Source: an uncultured Allobosea sp. (lineage in GTDB: Bacteria; Pseudomonadota; Alphaproteobacteria; Rhizobiales; Beijerinckiaceae). From it: a stretch of 64,000 nucleotides of DNA. Position numbers and translations under genes: made by a program. The stretch covers positions 1-64,000 of the forward strand of contig NZ_CAMFKW010000006.1 in NCBI RefSeq assembly GCF_945957345.1. Direction: 5' to 3'. The notes below the pieces were generated by a model. That model was not told the origin of the DNA. It did not search any database and was given only the letters and a program-made list of their open reading frames with translations. Shown piece by piece: positions 26,031 to 35,693 of this stretch; the stretch's first letter is position 1, and each line of letters starts with the position of its first letter.

Positions 26031-27730
26031 GGCAGGACCCCCTGGGGCAATTTTTGAGCAAAAAGTGTCGTTGTTGCCATCAGGCCTACAGTGACGAGCA
26101 CCGTGATGGTCGCCAGCGCCGAGGCGTAAGTGGAATCGCCGCCTTGCTCGAAGGAGAACACGACCACGCCGAGCGTTTCCGCTCCGGACGACCAGAGCAG
26201 CGCCGAAACCGTCAGTTCGTTGAAGGCGGTAAGGAAGATCAGGAGCGCGCCCGCAATCGCCGCCGGAGCGACCAGCGGAAAGATGATGGTGACGAGGCGG
26301 CGCGGCAGGCCTGCACCAGCGACCTGCGCGGCCTCCTCCAGCGTCCGATCGATTTGCAGATAGCCACTGATCACCGGCCTGAGGCCGAGCACGAGAAAGC
26401 GCGCGAGATAGGCGAAGACGATGATCCAGACCGTGTTGTAGAGCGAGACGCCGACCAGCGGCAGCGGCTTGAGGAAGAGCAGGATCGCCGCGATGGCGAG
26501 CACGACGCCGGGCATGGCGTAGGGCAGCTCGGCCGCGAGGTTGAGCAGGCGCAGCGCACGCGATTTCTTCCAGACGATGAAATACCCGAGCGGAATGCAG
26601 ATCAGCACGATCAGGATCGCGGCGCCTGCCGACATCAGGAAGCTGTTGACGAAGGCACGCCTCGAGGCCGCGTGCTCGAACAGGACATAAGCGTAGTTCG
26701 CGAACGTGACGGTAGCAGCGTTGAGCGGGACGCCGAAAGCCGGGATCAGCGAGGTCGTCAGCAGGCCGAGCAGGGGCAGCGCGAGCACGAGGACGGCGAA
26801 GGTCCAGAGCAGGATCTCCACCGGCACCCGCCAGCGCCCGAGTTCGAAGGGGCGTGCGGCGCTCGAGGTTGTGGTGATGCGGAAGTCACGGCGGCGCATC
26901 ATGAAGTCCTGCAGCAGGATGCCGACCATGGCGATGACGCCGATCAGCAGCGACAGGATCGCGACCTCGGAGAGCACGCCTGGGCCGAGACCCGCGAGGC
27001 GCTGGTAGATCAGCGTCGGCAGCACGAGAAAATTGCCGGGGATTCCGAGGAAGGCCGGGATGCCGAAATTGCCGAGGCAGGAAACGAAGCAGAGCGCGAT
27101 GCCGGCGACCAGCGGCGGCGTCATCAGCGGCAGCACCACCGTGCGCAGCACCGTGAGCGGCCCCGCCCCGGCCGCAAGCCCTGCCTCGATCAGCTCTTTC
27201 GGCAAGGCGCGCAGGCCGGCGCGCAGGGTCAGGAAGACCAGTGGCGCATATTGCAGGCCAAGCAGCAGGATAATGCCTTCGCGCGTATAGAGCGGATTGC
27301 GGCTGCCGAGCGGCGGGGCCATGCCGATCAGCTTGAGCAGCGTGCTCGACGGGCCGAAGAGCTGGAGCCAGGCCAGCGCGGTGACCTGCGGCGCGATCAT
27401 CAGCGGCAGGACGAAGCAGAAGGTGAAGGCGTTGCGGGCGCGAATGTCGGTCAACGTCGCCAGCAAGGCCACCGTTCCGCCGATCAGGACGGAGAGCACC
27501 GTCCCGGATATCGCGACGACCAAGCTGTTCCATGTGGCAGTCCACGTCGCGGAACTGCCCAGCGCCTTGCCGAGCGCGGTCGTAGACAATTGCCCGCCGG
27601 GCGCGAAGCCCTCGACGACAAGGCGCCCGATCGGCAGCAGGGAAAGCAGCGCGACGAGGCCGACCAGCCCCCAAAGGAGGCCCGCCTCCTCGACGCGCGT
27701 GCGCAGCGTCGCGGTGTCGACGAAGGACAT
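26018..27730 (-). CDS. ABC importer permease, two-domain FbpB/AfuB type
   Basis: A 570-residue permease with two repeated halves of about six helices. EAA-like loops are seen near GLAAGAGPLTVLRTVVLPLM and EEAAQVAGAGLPRRLVTIIFPL. The double-length form is typical of AfuB/FbpB and PhnU-like systems. Met 27730 begins 16 bases after the binding-protein stop. Confidence 0.9.
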   Translation of the reverse strand: MSFVDTATLRTRVEEAGLLWGLVGLVALLSLLPIGRLVVEGFAPGGQLSTTALGKALGSSATWTATWNSLVVAISGTVLSVLIGGTVALLATLTDIRARNAFTFCFVLPLMIAPQVTALAWLQLFGPSSTLLKLIGMAPPLGSRNPLYTREGIILLLGLQYAPLVFLTLRAGLRALPKELIEAGLAAGAGPLTVLRTVVLPLMTPPLVAGIALCFVSCLGNFGIPAFLGIPGNFLVLPTLIYQRLAGLGPGVLSEVAILSLLIGVIAMVGILLQDFMMRRRDFRITTTSSAARPFELGRWRVPVEILLWTFAVLVLALPLLGLLTTSLIPAFGVPLNAATVTFANYAYVLFEHAASRRAFVNSFLMSAGAAILIVLICIPLGYFIVWKKSRALRLLNLAAELPYAMPGVVLAIAAILLFLKPLPLVGVSLYNTVWIIVFAYLARFLVLGLRPVISGYLQIDRTLEEAAQVAGAGLPRRLVTIIFPLVAPAAIAGALLIFLTAFNELTVSALLWSSGAETLGVVVFSFEQGGDSTYASALATITVLVTVGLMATTTLFAQKLPQGVLPWRD

Positions 27731-27746
27731 GCGCACCTGGCTGGGC

Positions 27747-28751
27747 TCAGTTGCCGAACATGGTGGCGAAGCGGGCCTTGTCGGCCTCGGTCGCCTTGAC
27801 CACGGCCGCGATGTCAGAGGCCATGACGTTGATCTTGGTGCCTTCCGGCAGCCAGGACGGCGAGCCGATGCTGGGCTTGGCCGGGATATAGCCCATCCAA
27901 AGCGCCAGCTTCTGCCCGGCATCGGAGAGAATGAAGTCGACGAAGGCCTTGGCGGCCGCCTCGTTCTTGGTCGACTTGATGATGGCGACGGGTTCGGTCA
28001 CGGCCGGGGCGCCTTCCTTCGGGAAGACGAAATCGATCGGGGAGCCCTGCTTCTTGGCGTTGTAGGCCATGAAGTCGACGAGCACGCCATAGGCCTTCTC
28101 GCCGGTTGCAACGGATTTCAGGACCGCGCCATTGCCGCGCACGGCGACAGCCTCGTTGGCTTTCAAGCCTTCGAACAGCTTCCAGCCGAGGTCGGGGCGC
28201 GCCGTCATGGTCGAGAGCATGATCGCGGCCGCGCCGGAATAGAGCGGGCTCGGCATCGAGATCTGGCCCTTGTAGGAGGGCTTGTCGAGATCGGTCCAGG
28301 AGGTCGGCTTCTCCTTGGCTGCGGTGTTGTAGGCGATGCCCGTCGTGATCAGCTTCGAGCCGAAATAGGTCTTGTCGGCGTCGAAGGAGCCGGGCTGGAA
28401 GCCGTCCGTCTTGGCGCCGGGATAGGCGAGGAGCTGGTTCTGGCTCTTCAGGATTTCCATGCTGGCGGCATCGGCGATCAGGAGCACGTCGGCGCCGGGC
28501 TGGCCGGCCGAGATCTCGGCGGCCAGCTTGCCCATCACCTCGGTCGTGCCGGAGCGGAAGATGTCGATCTCGATATTGGGATAGGCCTTCTTGAAGGCTG
28601 CCGTGGTCTGGGCGGCGTCCTTCTCGGGCTGCGAGGTGTAGAGCACGAGCTTGCCCGAGGGCGCCTGGGCGTAAGCGGGTGCGGCGGCCAGCAGGGCGGC
28701 GGCCGTCATCATCAATCCGCGCCGGGCGAAGCGGCGGCGTGTCAGAGTCAT
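27747..28751 (-). CDS. ABC importer periplasmic binding protein, FbpA/AfuA-like
   Basis: A 334-residue binding protein with an Arg-rich signal peptide cleaved near AYAQA (residue 28-29). The mature start GKLVLYTSQPEKDAAQTTAAF is typical of the iron/AfuA/aminoethylphosphonate binding-protein family. I see no clear Tyr-Tyr iron-binding pair, so ferric iron is not assured. It is the first gene of a five-gene operon that also encodes permease, ATPase, metallo-beta-lactamase fold and SurE. GGAGGAG precedes the ATG. Confidence 0.88.
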   Translation of the reverse strand: MTLTRRRFARRGLMMTAAALLAAAPAYAQAPSGKLVLYTSQPEKDAAQTTAAFKKAYPNIEIDIFRSGTTEVMGKLAAEISAGQPGADVLLIADAASMEILKSQNQLLAYPGAKTDGFQPGSFDADKTYFGSKLITTGIAYNTAAKEKPTSWTDLDKPSYKGQISMPSPLYSGAAAIMLSTMTARPDLGWKLFEGLKANEAVAVRGNGAVLKSVATGEKAYGVLVDFMAYNAKKQGSPIDFVFPKEGAPAVTEPVAIIKSTKNEAAAKAFVDFILSDAGQKLALWMGYIPAKPSIGSPSWLPEGTKINVMASDIAAVVKATEADKARFATMFGN

Positions 28752-28883
28752 GGTTTCGTCTCCTCCGTTGTCGCGATGTCGACCTTTACGCCAAATGCGC
28801 CGGTCGATCTTCGTGTCAGATCGTCATGTCGGATCATCTTTAGCCGATCGCCCGCGACGCGGTGCGACCGGCGGCATCTTCCT

Positions 28884-30119
28884 TCACAGAAGCAGCTCGG
28901 GGTTTTCAAGAGCCTCGCGCAGATCGGCCATGAAACGGGCCGCCGCGACGCCGTCGACGATGCGGTGATCCGAGGACAGCGTGAAGTTCGCCATCGGCCT
29001 GAGCACGATCTGGCCATCGCGCCCGACCGGCTTGTCGACGGTGCGGCCCACCGCGAGAATCGCGCCCTGCGGCGGATTGATGATCGCGGTGAACGAATCG
29101 ACGCCGTACATGCCGAGATTGGAGATGGTGAAGGTGCCGCCGCCGAGCTCGGCCGGAGTCAGCGTGCGCTTCGCCATGCCCTCGCGCAACCGGGCGAATT
29201 CGCGGGTCATGGCCCGCATGTCCATCGCGCCCGCATCGCGCAGCACGGGCACGACGAGGTCGCCGTCGCGCTCCATGGCGATGCCGATATCGATCCGCTC
29301 GTGGAAACGGGTCGCCTCGCCCTCGGCCGAGGCATTGATGACCGGGTGGTCGCGCAGGATGCGCGCGGCGACGCGAGCGATCAGCACGGTCAGGCTGGGC
29401 TTGGGCGCACCGATGCGCTCGTGGCGCTTGGCGAGGCGGCCGAGCAGGTCGCGCGCGGCGCTCATTTCGATCTCGGAGGTGAGATAGAAATGCGGGGCGG
29501 TCCGCATGCTCTCGGAAAGCCGGTTCGCGACGATGCGGCGGATGGCGGAGAAGGGTTGCAGGCGGCCTTCGGGAACGCTGGCCGCAGGAGCCGGGGCGGA
29601 GCGGGCGTCCTGCGCCGGAGTGCAGCACGGCCGCTGTTCCAGATGGCGCTTCACATCCGCTTCACTGACGCGGCCGCGCGGGCCGGTACCGGTCACCGTC
29701 TTGAGATCGAGCGCGTTCTGGCGGGCGATGCGGCGAGCGAGGGGGGTCGCGCGCAGGCCTGACGAGGCCGGTGCGACCGCATTCACCGGAGCGGCCGAGG
29801 CCTCTGCTTTCGGAAGCGATGTGGCAGCCGCCACGGTAGCCGCAGCGGCTGCCGGCTCGGACGGTGCGGTGGCGGCCTCACCGTCGAGGTAGATCCATGC
29901 AACAGGAGTTCCGACCGAGATCGGCACGCCGGTCTGCGCCTTGATGTTCCGGATCGCGCCGCTGGCGGGCGCCTCGACCTCCATCACGGCCTTGTTGGTG
30001 CCGATCTCGAAGATCGTGTCGCCCTGGCGGACCTGATCGCCTTCCTTGACATGCCAGGCCTCGATCGTGCCCGTCTCCATGTCCATGTCGACCTTGGGAA
30101 GGATGACCTCGATGGGCAT
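28884..30119 (-). CDS. Dihydrolipoamide acyltransferase E2 of a 2-oxoacid/acetoin dehydrogenase complex
   Basis: A 411-residue E2. It has a lipoyl domain (about 1-80, lipoyl Lys in GTNKAVMEVEAP), an Ala/Pro linker, a peripheral subunit-binding domain (ATPLARRIARQNALDL, GRVSEADVKRHL), and a catalytic domain ending with the His motif SSDHRIVDGVAAARFM. It transfers an acyl group from E1 to CoA. It is the last gene of the DRL-E1alpha-E1beta-E2 operon; no E3 is present, so a housekeeping E3 is presumably shared. Confidence 0.92.
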   Translation of the reverse strand: MPIEVILPKVDMDMETGTIEAWHVKEGDQVRQGDTIFEIGTNKAVMEVEAPASGAIRNIKAQTGVPISVGTPVAWIYLDGEAATAPSEPAAAAATVAAATSLPKAEASAAPVNAVAPASSGLRATPLARRIARQNALDLKTVTGTGPRGRVSEADVKRHLEQRPCCTPAQDARSAPAPAASVPEGRLQPFSAIRRIVANRLSESMRTAPHFYLTSEIEMSAARDLLGRLAKRHERIGAPKPSLTVLIARVAARILRDHPVINASAEGEATRFHERIDIGIAMERDGDLVVPVLRDAGAMDMRAMTREFARLREGMAKRTLTPAELGGGTFTISNLGMYGVDSFTAIINPPQGAILAVGRTVDKPVGRDGQIVLRPMANFTLSSDHRIVDGVAAARFMADLREALENPELLL

Positions 30120-31141
30120 CAGGCTTCCCCGCGACGGACGAGATTGGTGGCGGCGGTGACGATGTCGTCCTCCTGCGGGACGGCCGCCTTCTCCAGCACC
30201 GGGTTGTAGGGGATCGGCGCATCGGCGCCGCCGAGCCGGATGATCGGCGCATCCAGGAAATCGAAGACCTCGCTCTCGGCGATCATCGCCGAAATCTCGG
30301 CGCCGATGCCCATGGTCTTCACGCCCTCGTAGACGACGAGCAGGCGATGCGTCTTGCGCACGCTCTCGGCGATGGTGGTGAAGTCGATCGGGCGGATCGA
30401 GCGCAGGTCGATCACCTCGGCCGAGATGCCGTCGCCGGCCAGGCGTTCGGCCGCGGCCTCGGCCTTGCGGGCCATGATCGAGGAGCCGACGATGGTCACA
30501 TCCGTGCCCTCGCGGCGGATCGCGGCCTTGCCGATCGCGACGCGATAGGCCTCGGCCGGGACATGGCCCTTGGTCTTGTAGAGCAGCTTGTGCTCGAAGA
30601 TCAGCACGGGGTTGGGGTCGTCGATCGCCGCGAGCAGCATGCCCTTGGCATCATGCGGCGTGCTCGGCTGAAGGACTTTCAGGCCCGGCACATGGGCGAA
30701 CCAGGCTTCCAGGCTCTGGCTGTGCTGGGCGGCCGCACCTGTGCCCGAGCCGCCGGGCAGGCGCACCACCATCGGCACGCTCGCCTTGCCGCCGAACATG
30801 AAGCGGATCTTGGCCGCCTGGTTGACGAGCTGCTCCATCGCGAGCGTGACGAAATCCGAGAACTGGATCTCCAGCACCGGGCGCATGCCGGTGATCGCGG
30901 CGCCGACCGCGGCACCCGCAATGCCGAGCTCGCTGATCGGCGTATCGATCACGCGCTCCTTGCCGAAGCGGTAGACAAGGTCGCCGGAGACGCCGAAGGC
31001 GCCGCCATAGACGCCGACATCTTCGCCGAACAGGAAGACGCGGCTATCGGCCTCCATCGCCTGTCCGAGCGCCTCGCGCACGGCCTCGGCATAGGAAAGC
31101 TCGCGGATCTCGCTCACGGCTTCGAGCGTGTCAGAGGGCAT
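30119..31141 (-). CDS. E1 beta subunit, thiamine-diphosphate dehydrogenase complex
   Basis: A 340-residue transketolase-like beta subunit ([21 protein letters not shown] in part, [35 protein letters not shown]). With E1alpha it decarboxylates or cleaves a 2-oxo or ketol substrate. ATG 31141 is inside the end of E1alpha; a GTG at 31150 would add three residues. The stop overlaps the E2 start. The sequence fits acetoin, pyruvate or related complexes, so the substrate is open. Confidence 0.92.
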   Translation of the reverse strand: MPSDTLEAVSEIRELSYAEAVREALGQAMEADSRVFLFGEDVGVYGGAFGVSGDLVYRFGKERVIDTPISELGIAGAAVGAAITGMRPVLEIQFSDFVTLAMEQLVNQAAKIRFMFGGKASVPMVVRLPGGSGTGAAAQHSQSLEAWFAHVPGLKVLQPSTPHDAKGMLLAAIDDPNPVLIFEHKLLYKTKGHVPAEAYRVAIGKAAIRREGTDVTIVGSSIMARKAEAAAERLAGDGISAEVIDLRSIRPIDFTTIAESVRKTHRLLVVYEGVKTMGIGAEISAMIAESEVFDFLDAPIIRLGGADAPIPYNPVLEKAAVPQEDDIVTAATNLVRRGEA

Positions 31142-32147
31142 AGACGTCACGGGTCAGGTCTTTCGGATCGGGGTCCGGGCAGGCGCGGGCGAATTCGACG
31201 GCGGCGTCGATGTCGCGCTGGGCGTCCTCTTCGAGCTTCATCAGCGCGGCCGCATCGAAGCGGTCATGCGCCTTGAGCTCGTCCTCGAGCCGCCGGATCG
31301 GGTCCTGGTTGCGCCATTCCTCGATCTCCTCCTTGGAGCGGTAGAGATTGCGGTCGCTCTTGGAATGGCCGCGCCAGCGATAGGTCTTGCACTCGATCAG
31401 CGAGGGACCCTCGCCGGAGCGGGCGCGGGCGATCGCGACCTTCGCCACGGCGGCGACGCCGGCGAGATCGTTGCCGTCGAGGCAATGGCCGGGCATGCCA
31501 TAGGCCGCCGCGCGGTCGGCGACGTTCGGCACCGCCATGGCGCGGCCGATATCCATCGACATGCCGTATTTGTTGTTCTCGCAAACGAAGACGACCGGCA
31601 GCTTCCAGATCGAGGCCATGTTGAGCGCCTCGTGGAAGGCGCCTTCGTTCGAGGCGCCGTCGCCGAAGAAGACCATGCAGACGCGGCCGTTCTTCTGCGC
31701 CTTGATGCTCATCCCGACGCCGACCGCGATCGGCAGGCCGCCGCCGACGATGCCGTTGGCGCCGAGATTGCCGCCCTCGACATCGGCGATATGCATCGAG
31801 CCGCCGCGACCCTTGCAGTAGCCGGTCTCCTTGCCGAAGAACTCGGCGAACATCAGCTTGGGCTCTGCGCCGCGGGCGATGCAGTGGCCATGGCCGCGAT
31901 GGGTCGAGAGGATGTAATCGTGGGCTTCGAGCGGCAGCGTCGTGCCGACGGCGCTGGCTTCCTGCCCGATCGAGAGATGCATCGTGCCGTGGATCAGGCC
32001 GCGCATGTAGCTCGCCTCGGCGGCCTCCTCGAACTTGCGGATCAGGTGCATGCGGGTCAGCGCCTGCGCCATTGTCGCGTCGTCCAGCGCAGCGAGTTCC
32101 GGCCGCTGGTTCGGCTTCTGGTCAGCGCTCATGGGTTCAGCGCTCAT
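31131..32147 (-). CDS. E1 alpha subunit, thiamine-diphosphate dehydrogenase complex
   Basis: A 338-residue protein with the thiamine-diphosphate motif [18 protein letters not shown] and the following [36 protein letters not shown] is typical of E1alpha/AcoA proteins. Met 32147 overlaps the DRL-like gene by ATGA; Met 32132 is an alternative. The frame stays open far upstream, but that part is only the other frame of the DRL-like gene. Confidence 0.92.
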   Translation of the reverse strand: MSAEPMSADQKPNQRPELAALDDATMAQALTRMHLIRKFEEAAEASYMRGLIHGTMHLSIGQEASAVGTTLPLEAHDYILSTHRGHGHCIARGAEPKLMFAEFFGKETGYCKGRGGSMHIADVEGGNLGANGIVGGGLPIAVGVGMSIKAQKNGRVCMVFFGDGASNEGAFHEALNMASIWKLPVVFVCENNKYGMSMDIGRAMAVPNVADRAAAYGMPGHCLDGNDLAGVAAVAKVAIARARSGEGPSLIECKTYRWRGHSKSDRNLYRSKEEIEEWRNQDPIRRLEDELKAHDRFDAAALMKLEEDAQRDIDAAVEFARACPDPDPKDLTRDVYAL

Positions 32148-33505
32148 TCTTGGGCTCCGGAGGTCAGCGCGGCGATCATTGCGTCCTGGGCGCGGCGCAC
32201 CTCGACGATCTTCAGCCGTTCGTCGGGCGTGGCGTCGGCCAGCGTGATGAGTTCGCCCTTGCGGACGGGCCGGGTCATGGTCGCGCCCTGGGCGAGGCCG
32301 ATCGGCAGCGCCTTGCGCGCCTGCGCATCGGCGCGGGAGAGAGCGAAGCCGCGATAGCCGTATTCGCCGATGGCATCGAGCGTCTCGCCGATGGCGAGAT
32401 CGCGCTTGGCGACGCAGCCGACCTCGGAAGTCGGCACCGGCAGCGGGCGCATATGGCTCTGGTTGAAGATCACGGCGGCAGCGGCCGAGAGCGGCACTTC
32501 CAGGCTCGTCAGGTGATAGGGCCGGAAGAAGGAATAGTACGGGCCGGGGCCGAGATGCAGGTCGCTCATCCGCTCGCGGACGCGGGGATGGCGCATCTCG
32601 GCGACGGCGAAGACGCCGGGCGCGACGCCCTTTGCCACCGAGAAATCGACCACCCCCTTTTGCGAGAGCAGGCCGCCCTCTTCCTGCGGGCAGAAATAGT
32701 TCTGCAACTCGTCCTTGGGCGCGGCCGGGCCGTGCATGCCCGGGATGTCGGGCACGAAGCCGCAGGCATTGGCGATGGCGACCATCTCGACCATCGTCTT
32801 CGAGCCGTCGACGAACTCGACGAGCATGCGGGGGTTCATGTTCCGGCGGGTAGCTTCCTCGACATAGTCGGCCGGGACGGCGTCGATGCGGAACGGGTTG
32901 TTCTTGCCCTTGCCGGCAGCGACGACGGGATAACCCATGGCGCGGACGAAATTGATCAGTTCCATTGCGGCGGCCGGCTCGTCGCCGGCACCGAGCGTGT
33001 AGACGACGCCGGCCTTGGCGGCCTCGACCGCGAGATAGGAGCCGATGGTGATGTCGGCCTCGACATTCATCATCACGATATGCTTGCGCGCGGCGATCGC
33101 GGTCAGCGCGACGCGCGAGCCGGCCTCGGGATTGCCGGTGGCGTCGATGATGACGTCGACATGGGACGAGCGGCAGATCAGGTCGAGCGAGGTCGTTGCG
33201 GCGATGCGCCCCTTGCGGCGGGCGGTGTCCAGCCCAGCCTCGTCGGTGACGTTGTCGACCTCGCCCTTTCGCCCTGCGAGTGCGGCGGCCTCCGCGACGC
33301 GGTCCGGCGCGATATCGGCGACGGCGGCGATCTCGATGCCGGTCATCTGGGAGATCTGGACGACGATGTCGGTGCCCATCTGGCCGGCGCCGATCAGGCC
33401 GACGCGGACCGGCTTGCCTGCCTTGCCACGCAGTTCGAGCGCTTCGGCCAATGACAGGCCGGCAGCGGGCGCCGCCAAAGGCGGTTGCGTCAGGATCGCG
33501 GCCAT
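32144..33505 (-). CDS. DXR-like (DRL) / homoserine-dehydrogenase-like oxidoreductase with SAF domain
   Basis: A 453-residue NAD(P)-dependent protein. A Rossmann motif [14 protein letters not shown] is near residue 35, with [15 protein letters not shown] and [19 protein letters not shown] following. The C-terminal quarter (from about 360, [25 protein letters not shown]) looks like a SAF domain. From memory this matches the DRL family first described in Brucella, where one member replaces DXR of isoprenoid synthesis; other members have other substrates. As first gene of an operon with a ketol-cleaving complex and a SorC regulator, a catabolic role on a branched sugar derivative is inferred. Confidence 0.72.
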   Translation of the reverse strand: MAAILTQPPLAAPAAGLSLAEALELRGKAGKPVRVGLIGAGQMGTDIVVQISQMTGIEIAAVADIAPDRVAEAAALAGRKGEVDNVTDEAGLDTARRKGRIAATTSLDLICRSSHVDVIIDATGNPEAGSRVALTAIAARKHIVMMNVEADITIGSYLAVEAAKAGVVYTLGAGDEPAAAMELINFVRAMGYPVVAAGKGKNNPFRIDAVPADYVEEATRRNMNPRMLVEFVDGSKTMVEMVAIANACGFVPDIPGMHGPAAPKDELQNYFCPQEEGGLLSQKGVVDFSVAKGVAPGVFAVAEMRHPRVRERMSDLHLGPGPYYSFFRPYHLTSLEVPLSAAAAVIFNQSHMRPLPVPTSEVGCVAKRDLAIGETLDAIGEYGYRGFALSRADAQARKALPIGLAQGATMTRPVRKGELITLADATPDERLKIVEVRRAQDAMIAALTSGAQE

Positions 33506-33527
33506 CTTTGTGGCATCTCCCTAAGGA

Positions 33528-33589
33528 CATATGTTCTTTTGGTGGAACAAAAGATCGGATCTTTCGTTCTGTCAAGCGCGCATATGTTC
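33528..33589. promoter_or_regulatory. Candidate SorC operator region: direct repeats flanking an inverted repeat
   Basis: CATATGTTC occurs at 33528-33536 and again at 33581-33589, 53 bases apart (about five helical turns). Between them GAACAAAAGAT (33545-33555) and ATCTTTCGTTC (33559-33569) form an inverted repeat with one mismatch. The region lies between the divergent DRL-like and SorC genes. Confidence 0.6.
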
Positions 33590-33659
33590 AAGTCGGTTGC
33601 TTTTCCCGCTTCGATCCTGCGATGCTGCGAAAGAGGTTGTGCAGCTTGGCGGCGGAACG

Positions 33660-34676
33660 TTGGAAGACATCATCGAGCCCGGACATTTTCACCGCGAGGA
33701 ACCGATCGCAGACGCCAAGGTCCGCGCGGCATGGCTCTATTATGTCGAGGGGTTGACGCAGGAGCAGATCGCCGAGGTGCTGGGCCTCAGCCGAATCAAG
33801 GTGGTGCGGATGCTGGCTGCGGCCCGCGCCGAGGGGCTGGTCAAGATTCGGATCGACGCGCGGTCCGCCCGGCAGGCCGGGCTGGAGCGCGGGCTTGTCA
33901 CCCGGTTCGATCTCGACGAGGCGGTGGTGGTGCCCGCGACCCGCGATCCCGCCCATGTCTCGGCGATGGTCGGCTATGCGGCGGGACTGTGGCTCTCCGA
34001 CAAGCTGACCGACGGGACGGCGCTGGCCGTCGGCTGGGGCCAGACGCTGCACCAGGCCCTACGCGGGATCCAGCCGCGCCAGCTGGAAAAGATGTCGGTG
34101 GTATCGCTGCTCGGCGGCCTGACCCATTCGCGCAGTATCAATCCCTCGGCGGTGGCGCGACGGGTTGCCGACATGTTCGGCGCCGATTGCTTCCAGCTCA
34201 CCGCGCCGGTCTTTGTGTCCGATGCTGCACTCCGGGACGCGCTTTGGCGGGAGCCGCCGTTGCGCGAGCTGCTGGAGCGCGCGCGCGCCGCAGATATCGC
34301 GCTGGTCAGCGTCGGCGACCTTGTCGCCGACTCGACCCTGTTCCGGGAGGGGCTGCTACCCCAATCCGATCTGACGTCGCTGCAGAATGCCGGCGCCGTC
34401 GGCGATCTGGTCTGCCACTTCATCGACGCCGAGGGCGAACTGGTCGATCATCCCGTCAATCGACGGATCATGGCCGTGAGTCCCGCCGATCTCAAGGGGA
34501 TCGCTCTGGTCGCGATTGCGGCGGGCGGTGCTCACAAGGAACAGGCGATCCGCGCCGCCCTGCTGGCGAGCAACGCCAGGGTTCTGATCACGGATGAAAG
34601 CGCTGCCGAAGCCCTCCTGGCCGAGAGCGCGTTCGCGCGCGGCGGGGAACGGCGGCTGCAAGCACAGGGGAGTTAG
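33660..34676 (+). CDS. SorC-family transcriptional regulator
   Basis: A 338-residue regulator if read from TTG 33660. The N-terminal helix-turn-helix (YYVEGLTQEQIAEVLGLSRIKVVRML) is followed by a sugar-binding effector domain (GLVTRFDLDEAVVVPA, GTALAVGWGQTLHQAL, LLGGLTHSRSINPSAVARRVA). SorC proteins respond to sugar phosphates and control sugar catabolic operons. No ATG suits the N-terminus: GTG 33639 and TTG 33660 are both possible, and the frame open from 33531 would include the operator. It is divergent from the DRL-E1-E2 operon and likely controls it. Confidence 0.82.
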   Translation: MEDIIEPGHFHREEPIADAKVRAAWLYYVEGLTQEQIAEVLGLSRIKVVRMLAAARAEGLVKIRIDARSARQAGLERGLVTRFDLDEAVVVPATRDPAHVSAMVGYAAGLWLSDKLTDGTALAVGWGQTLHQALRGIQPRQLEKMSVVSLLGGLTHSRSINPSAVARRVADMFGADCFQLTAPVFVSDAALRDALWREPPLRELLERARAADIALVSVGDLVADSTLFREGLLPQSDLTSLQNAGAVGDLVCHFIDAEGELVDHPVNRRIMAVSPADLKGIALVAIAAGGAHKEQAIRAALLASNARVLITDESAAEALLAESAFARGGERRLQAQGS

Positions 34677-34680
34677 GAAC

Positions 34681-35037
34681 ATGGCCAATAATCTCGAACT
34701 GTTCGCCCGCAACTCGCTCCAGTTCCGCCCCTCGGACATCAGGCTGATGCTCGAGCGGGTGCATTCGCACCTCGTAAAGCCCCGGATGTCGTCGGAGGAA
34801 CTGCTGGACGTCGTCAAAGGATTGGGCTTCGAGACGGTGGAAGCTTTCGGAGAGCACATCGGATTGGAGGCCCGGACTGCCGAGAGCTGGGCTCGCTACG
34901 GGCTGTCCCGGGACGCGGCGCAGTTGCTGCTCGCCCTTCTGAACTACCGCCACCGCCTGCTCGATGCGATGGACGATTTCGAAAAGACCACGCAGATTCC
35001 CCTGGACGGTTTCTTCGAGGCCCAGAAGCTACCCTGA
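34681..35037 (+). CDS. Hypothetical protein with helix-turn-helix-like segment
   Basis: A 118-residue soluble protein. GGGGAGTTAGGAAC precedes ATG 34681, 4 bases after the SorC stop, so the two are co-transcribed. The segment AFGEHIGLEARTAESWARYGLSRDAAQLLLALL looks like a Cro-type helix-turn-helix that may bind DNA. I do not recognise the family. It may modulate the SorC circuit or be unrelated. Confidence 0.65.
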   Translation: MANNLELFARNSLQFRPSDIRLMLERVHSHLVKPRMSSEELLDVVKGLGFETVEAFGEHIGLEARTAESWARYGLSRDAAQLLLALLNYRHRLLDAMDDFEKTTQIPLDGFFEAQKLP

Positions 35038-35620
35038 GTTCTGAAAGATCGGCTCCGCTCATTCTGCTGGTGCCCCGCTCCGGACAGGCGGGGTGACGAT
35101 GATCGCGGGCGAGGGCGCTGCCGATATCCAATCCACCAGGCCGGTAGCGTTGCGCCGTCGGTACCAGTGGTCAGCCAGGTGCGAACGGGGCGCGTTGCTC
35201 GCCTTCGGTTCGCAATTCCGGCATGCCTCGCCGGGCGTCACGCGCAATCGCCTCGCGGCCGTCGGATGCGCCGCCTCCGTGAACATGGTGCGCTGAACGC
35301 GGCCGCGACAAAGTGGCTCGTCTCCTGCGTCGGGCAGGCCGCCGGTCATGCCGGCTACGGCGCTCACTTGTCGATCGTCGTGAGGGCCCGACTCGAAGAT
35401 GTCCGTGCGGCCGAGCCCGGTCGTCGTCGCCCGAGGCGCGCTGTAGCTCGTCTCGACTGCTACGTTATCGGGCTCGGCGCGCCAATACGGCCTGGATCCC
35501 GCAAATCCCTCCGATCGAAGCTATGCCGCCGGCGCTCGGCTCCGATCGCTGGAGGCGGGGACAGGCCCGGGATTCGAGCGATCTAGGGTCGCTTGCACCC
35601 GTGAGACATTTAGGTTGCGT
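35038..35620. other. Gene-free stretch before the peptide ABC operon
   Basis: About 580 bases between the hypothetical gene and the AT-rich operator region. Several short frames are open on both strands, but none has a ribosome binding site, family resemblance or consistent third-position bias. No RNA gene was recognised. Confidence 0.5.
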
Positions 35621-35681
35621 TGATCACAATAAGTGCATACAGAATGGAATATAGATTGTATGCATTGAATGTTCACAATCA
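35621..35681 (+). promoter_or_regulatory. AT-rich promoter/operator of the oligopeptide ABC operon
   Basis: In an otherwise GC-rich region, TGCATACA at 35634-35641 and TGTATGCA at 35657-35664 form a perfect inverted repeat with a 15-base spacer. TCACAAT also occurs twice, at about 35624 and 35674. The region ends about 13-30 bases before the first permease gene. It is a likely site for a repressor such as a GntR-family protein, whose gene is not in view. Confidence 0.6.
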
Positions 35682-35693
35682 AGGCTCGTCGCC

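Noticed and set aside
27747-28751. Firm naming of the importer as a ferric iron system
   Set aside because: Similarity to FbpA-type proteins is family-wide, the iron-binding tyrosine pair was not evident, and the operon partners suggest phosphate compounds.
32148-33575. Continuous minus-strand frame joining onto E1alpha, suggesting a fusion protein
   Set aside because: Upstream of Met 32147 the translation is Arg-rich nonsense from the alternative frame of the DRL-like gene, which itself reads cleanly in its own frame.
35093-35654. Several overlapping open frames before the peptide ABC operon
   Set aside because: None has a start with a ribosome site or a consistent codon bias, and they overlap in different frames.
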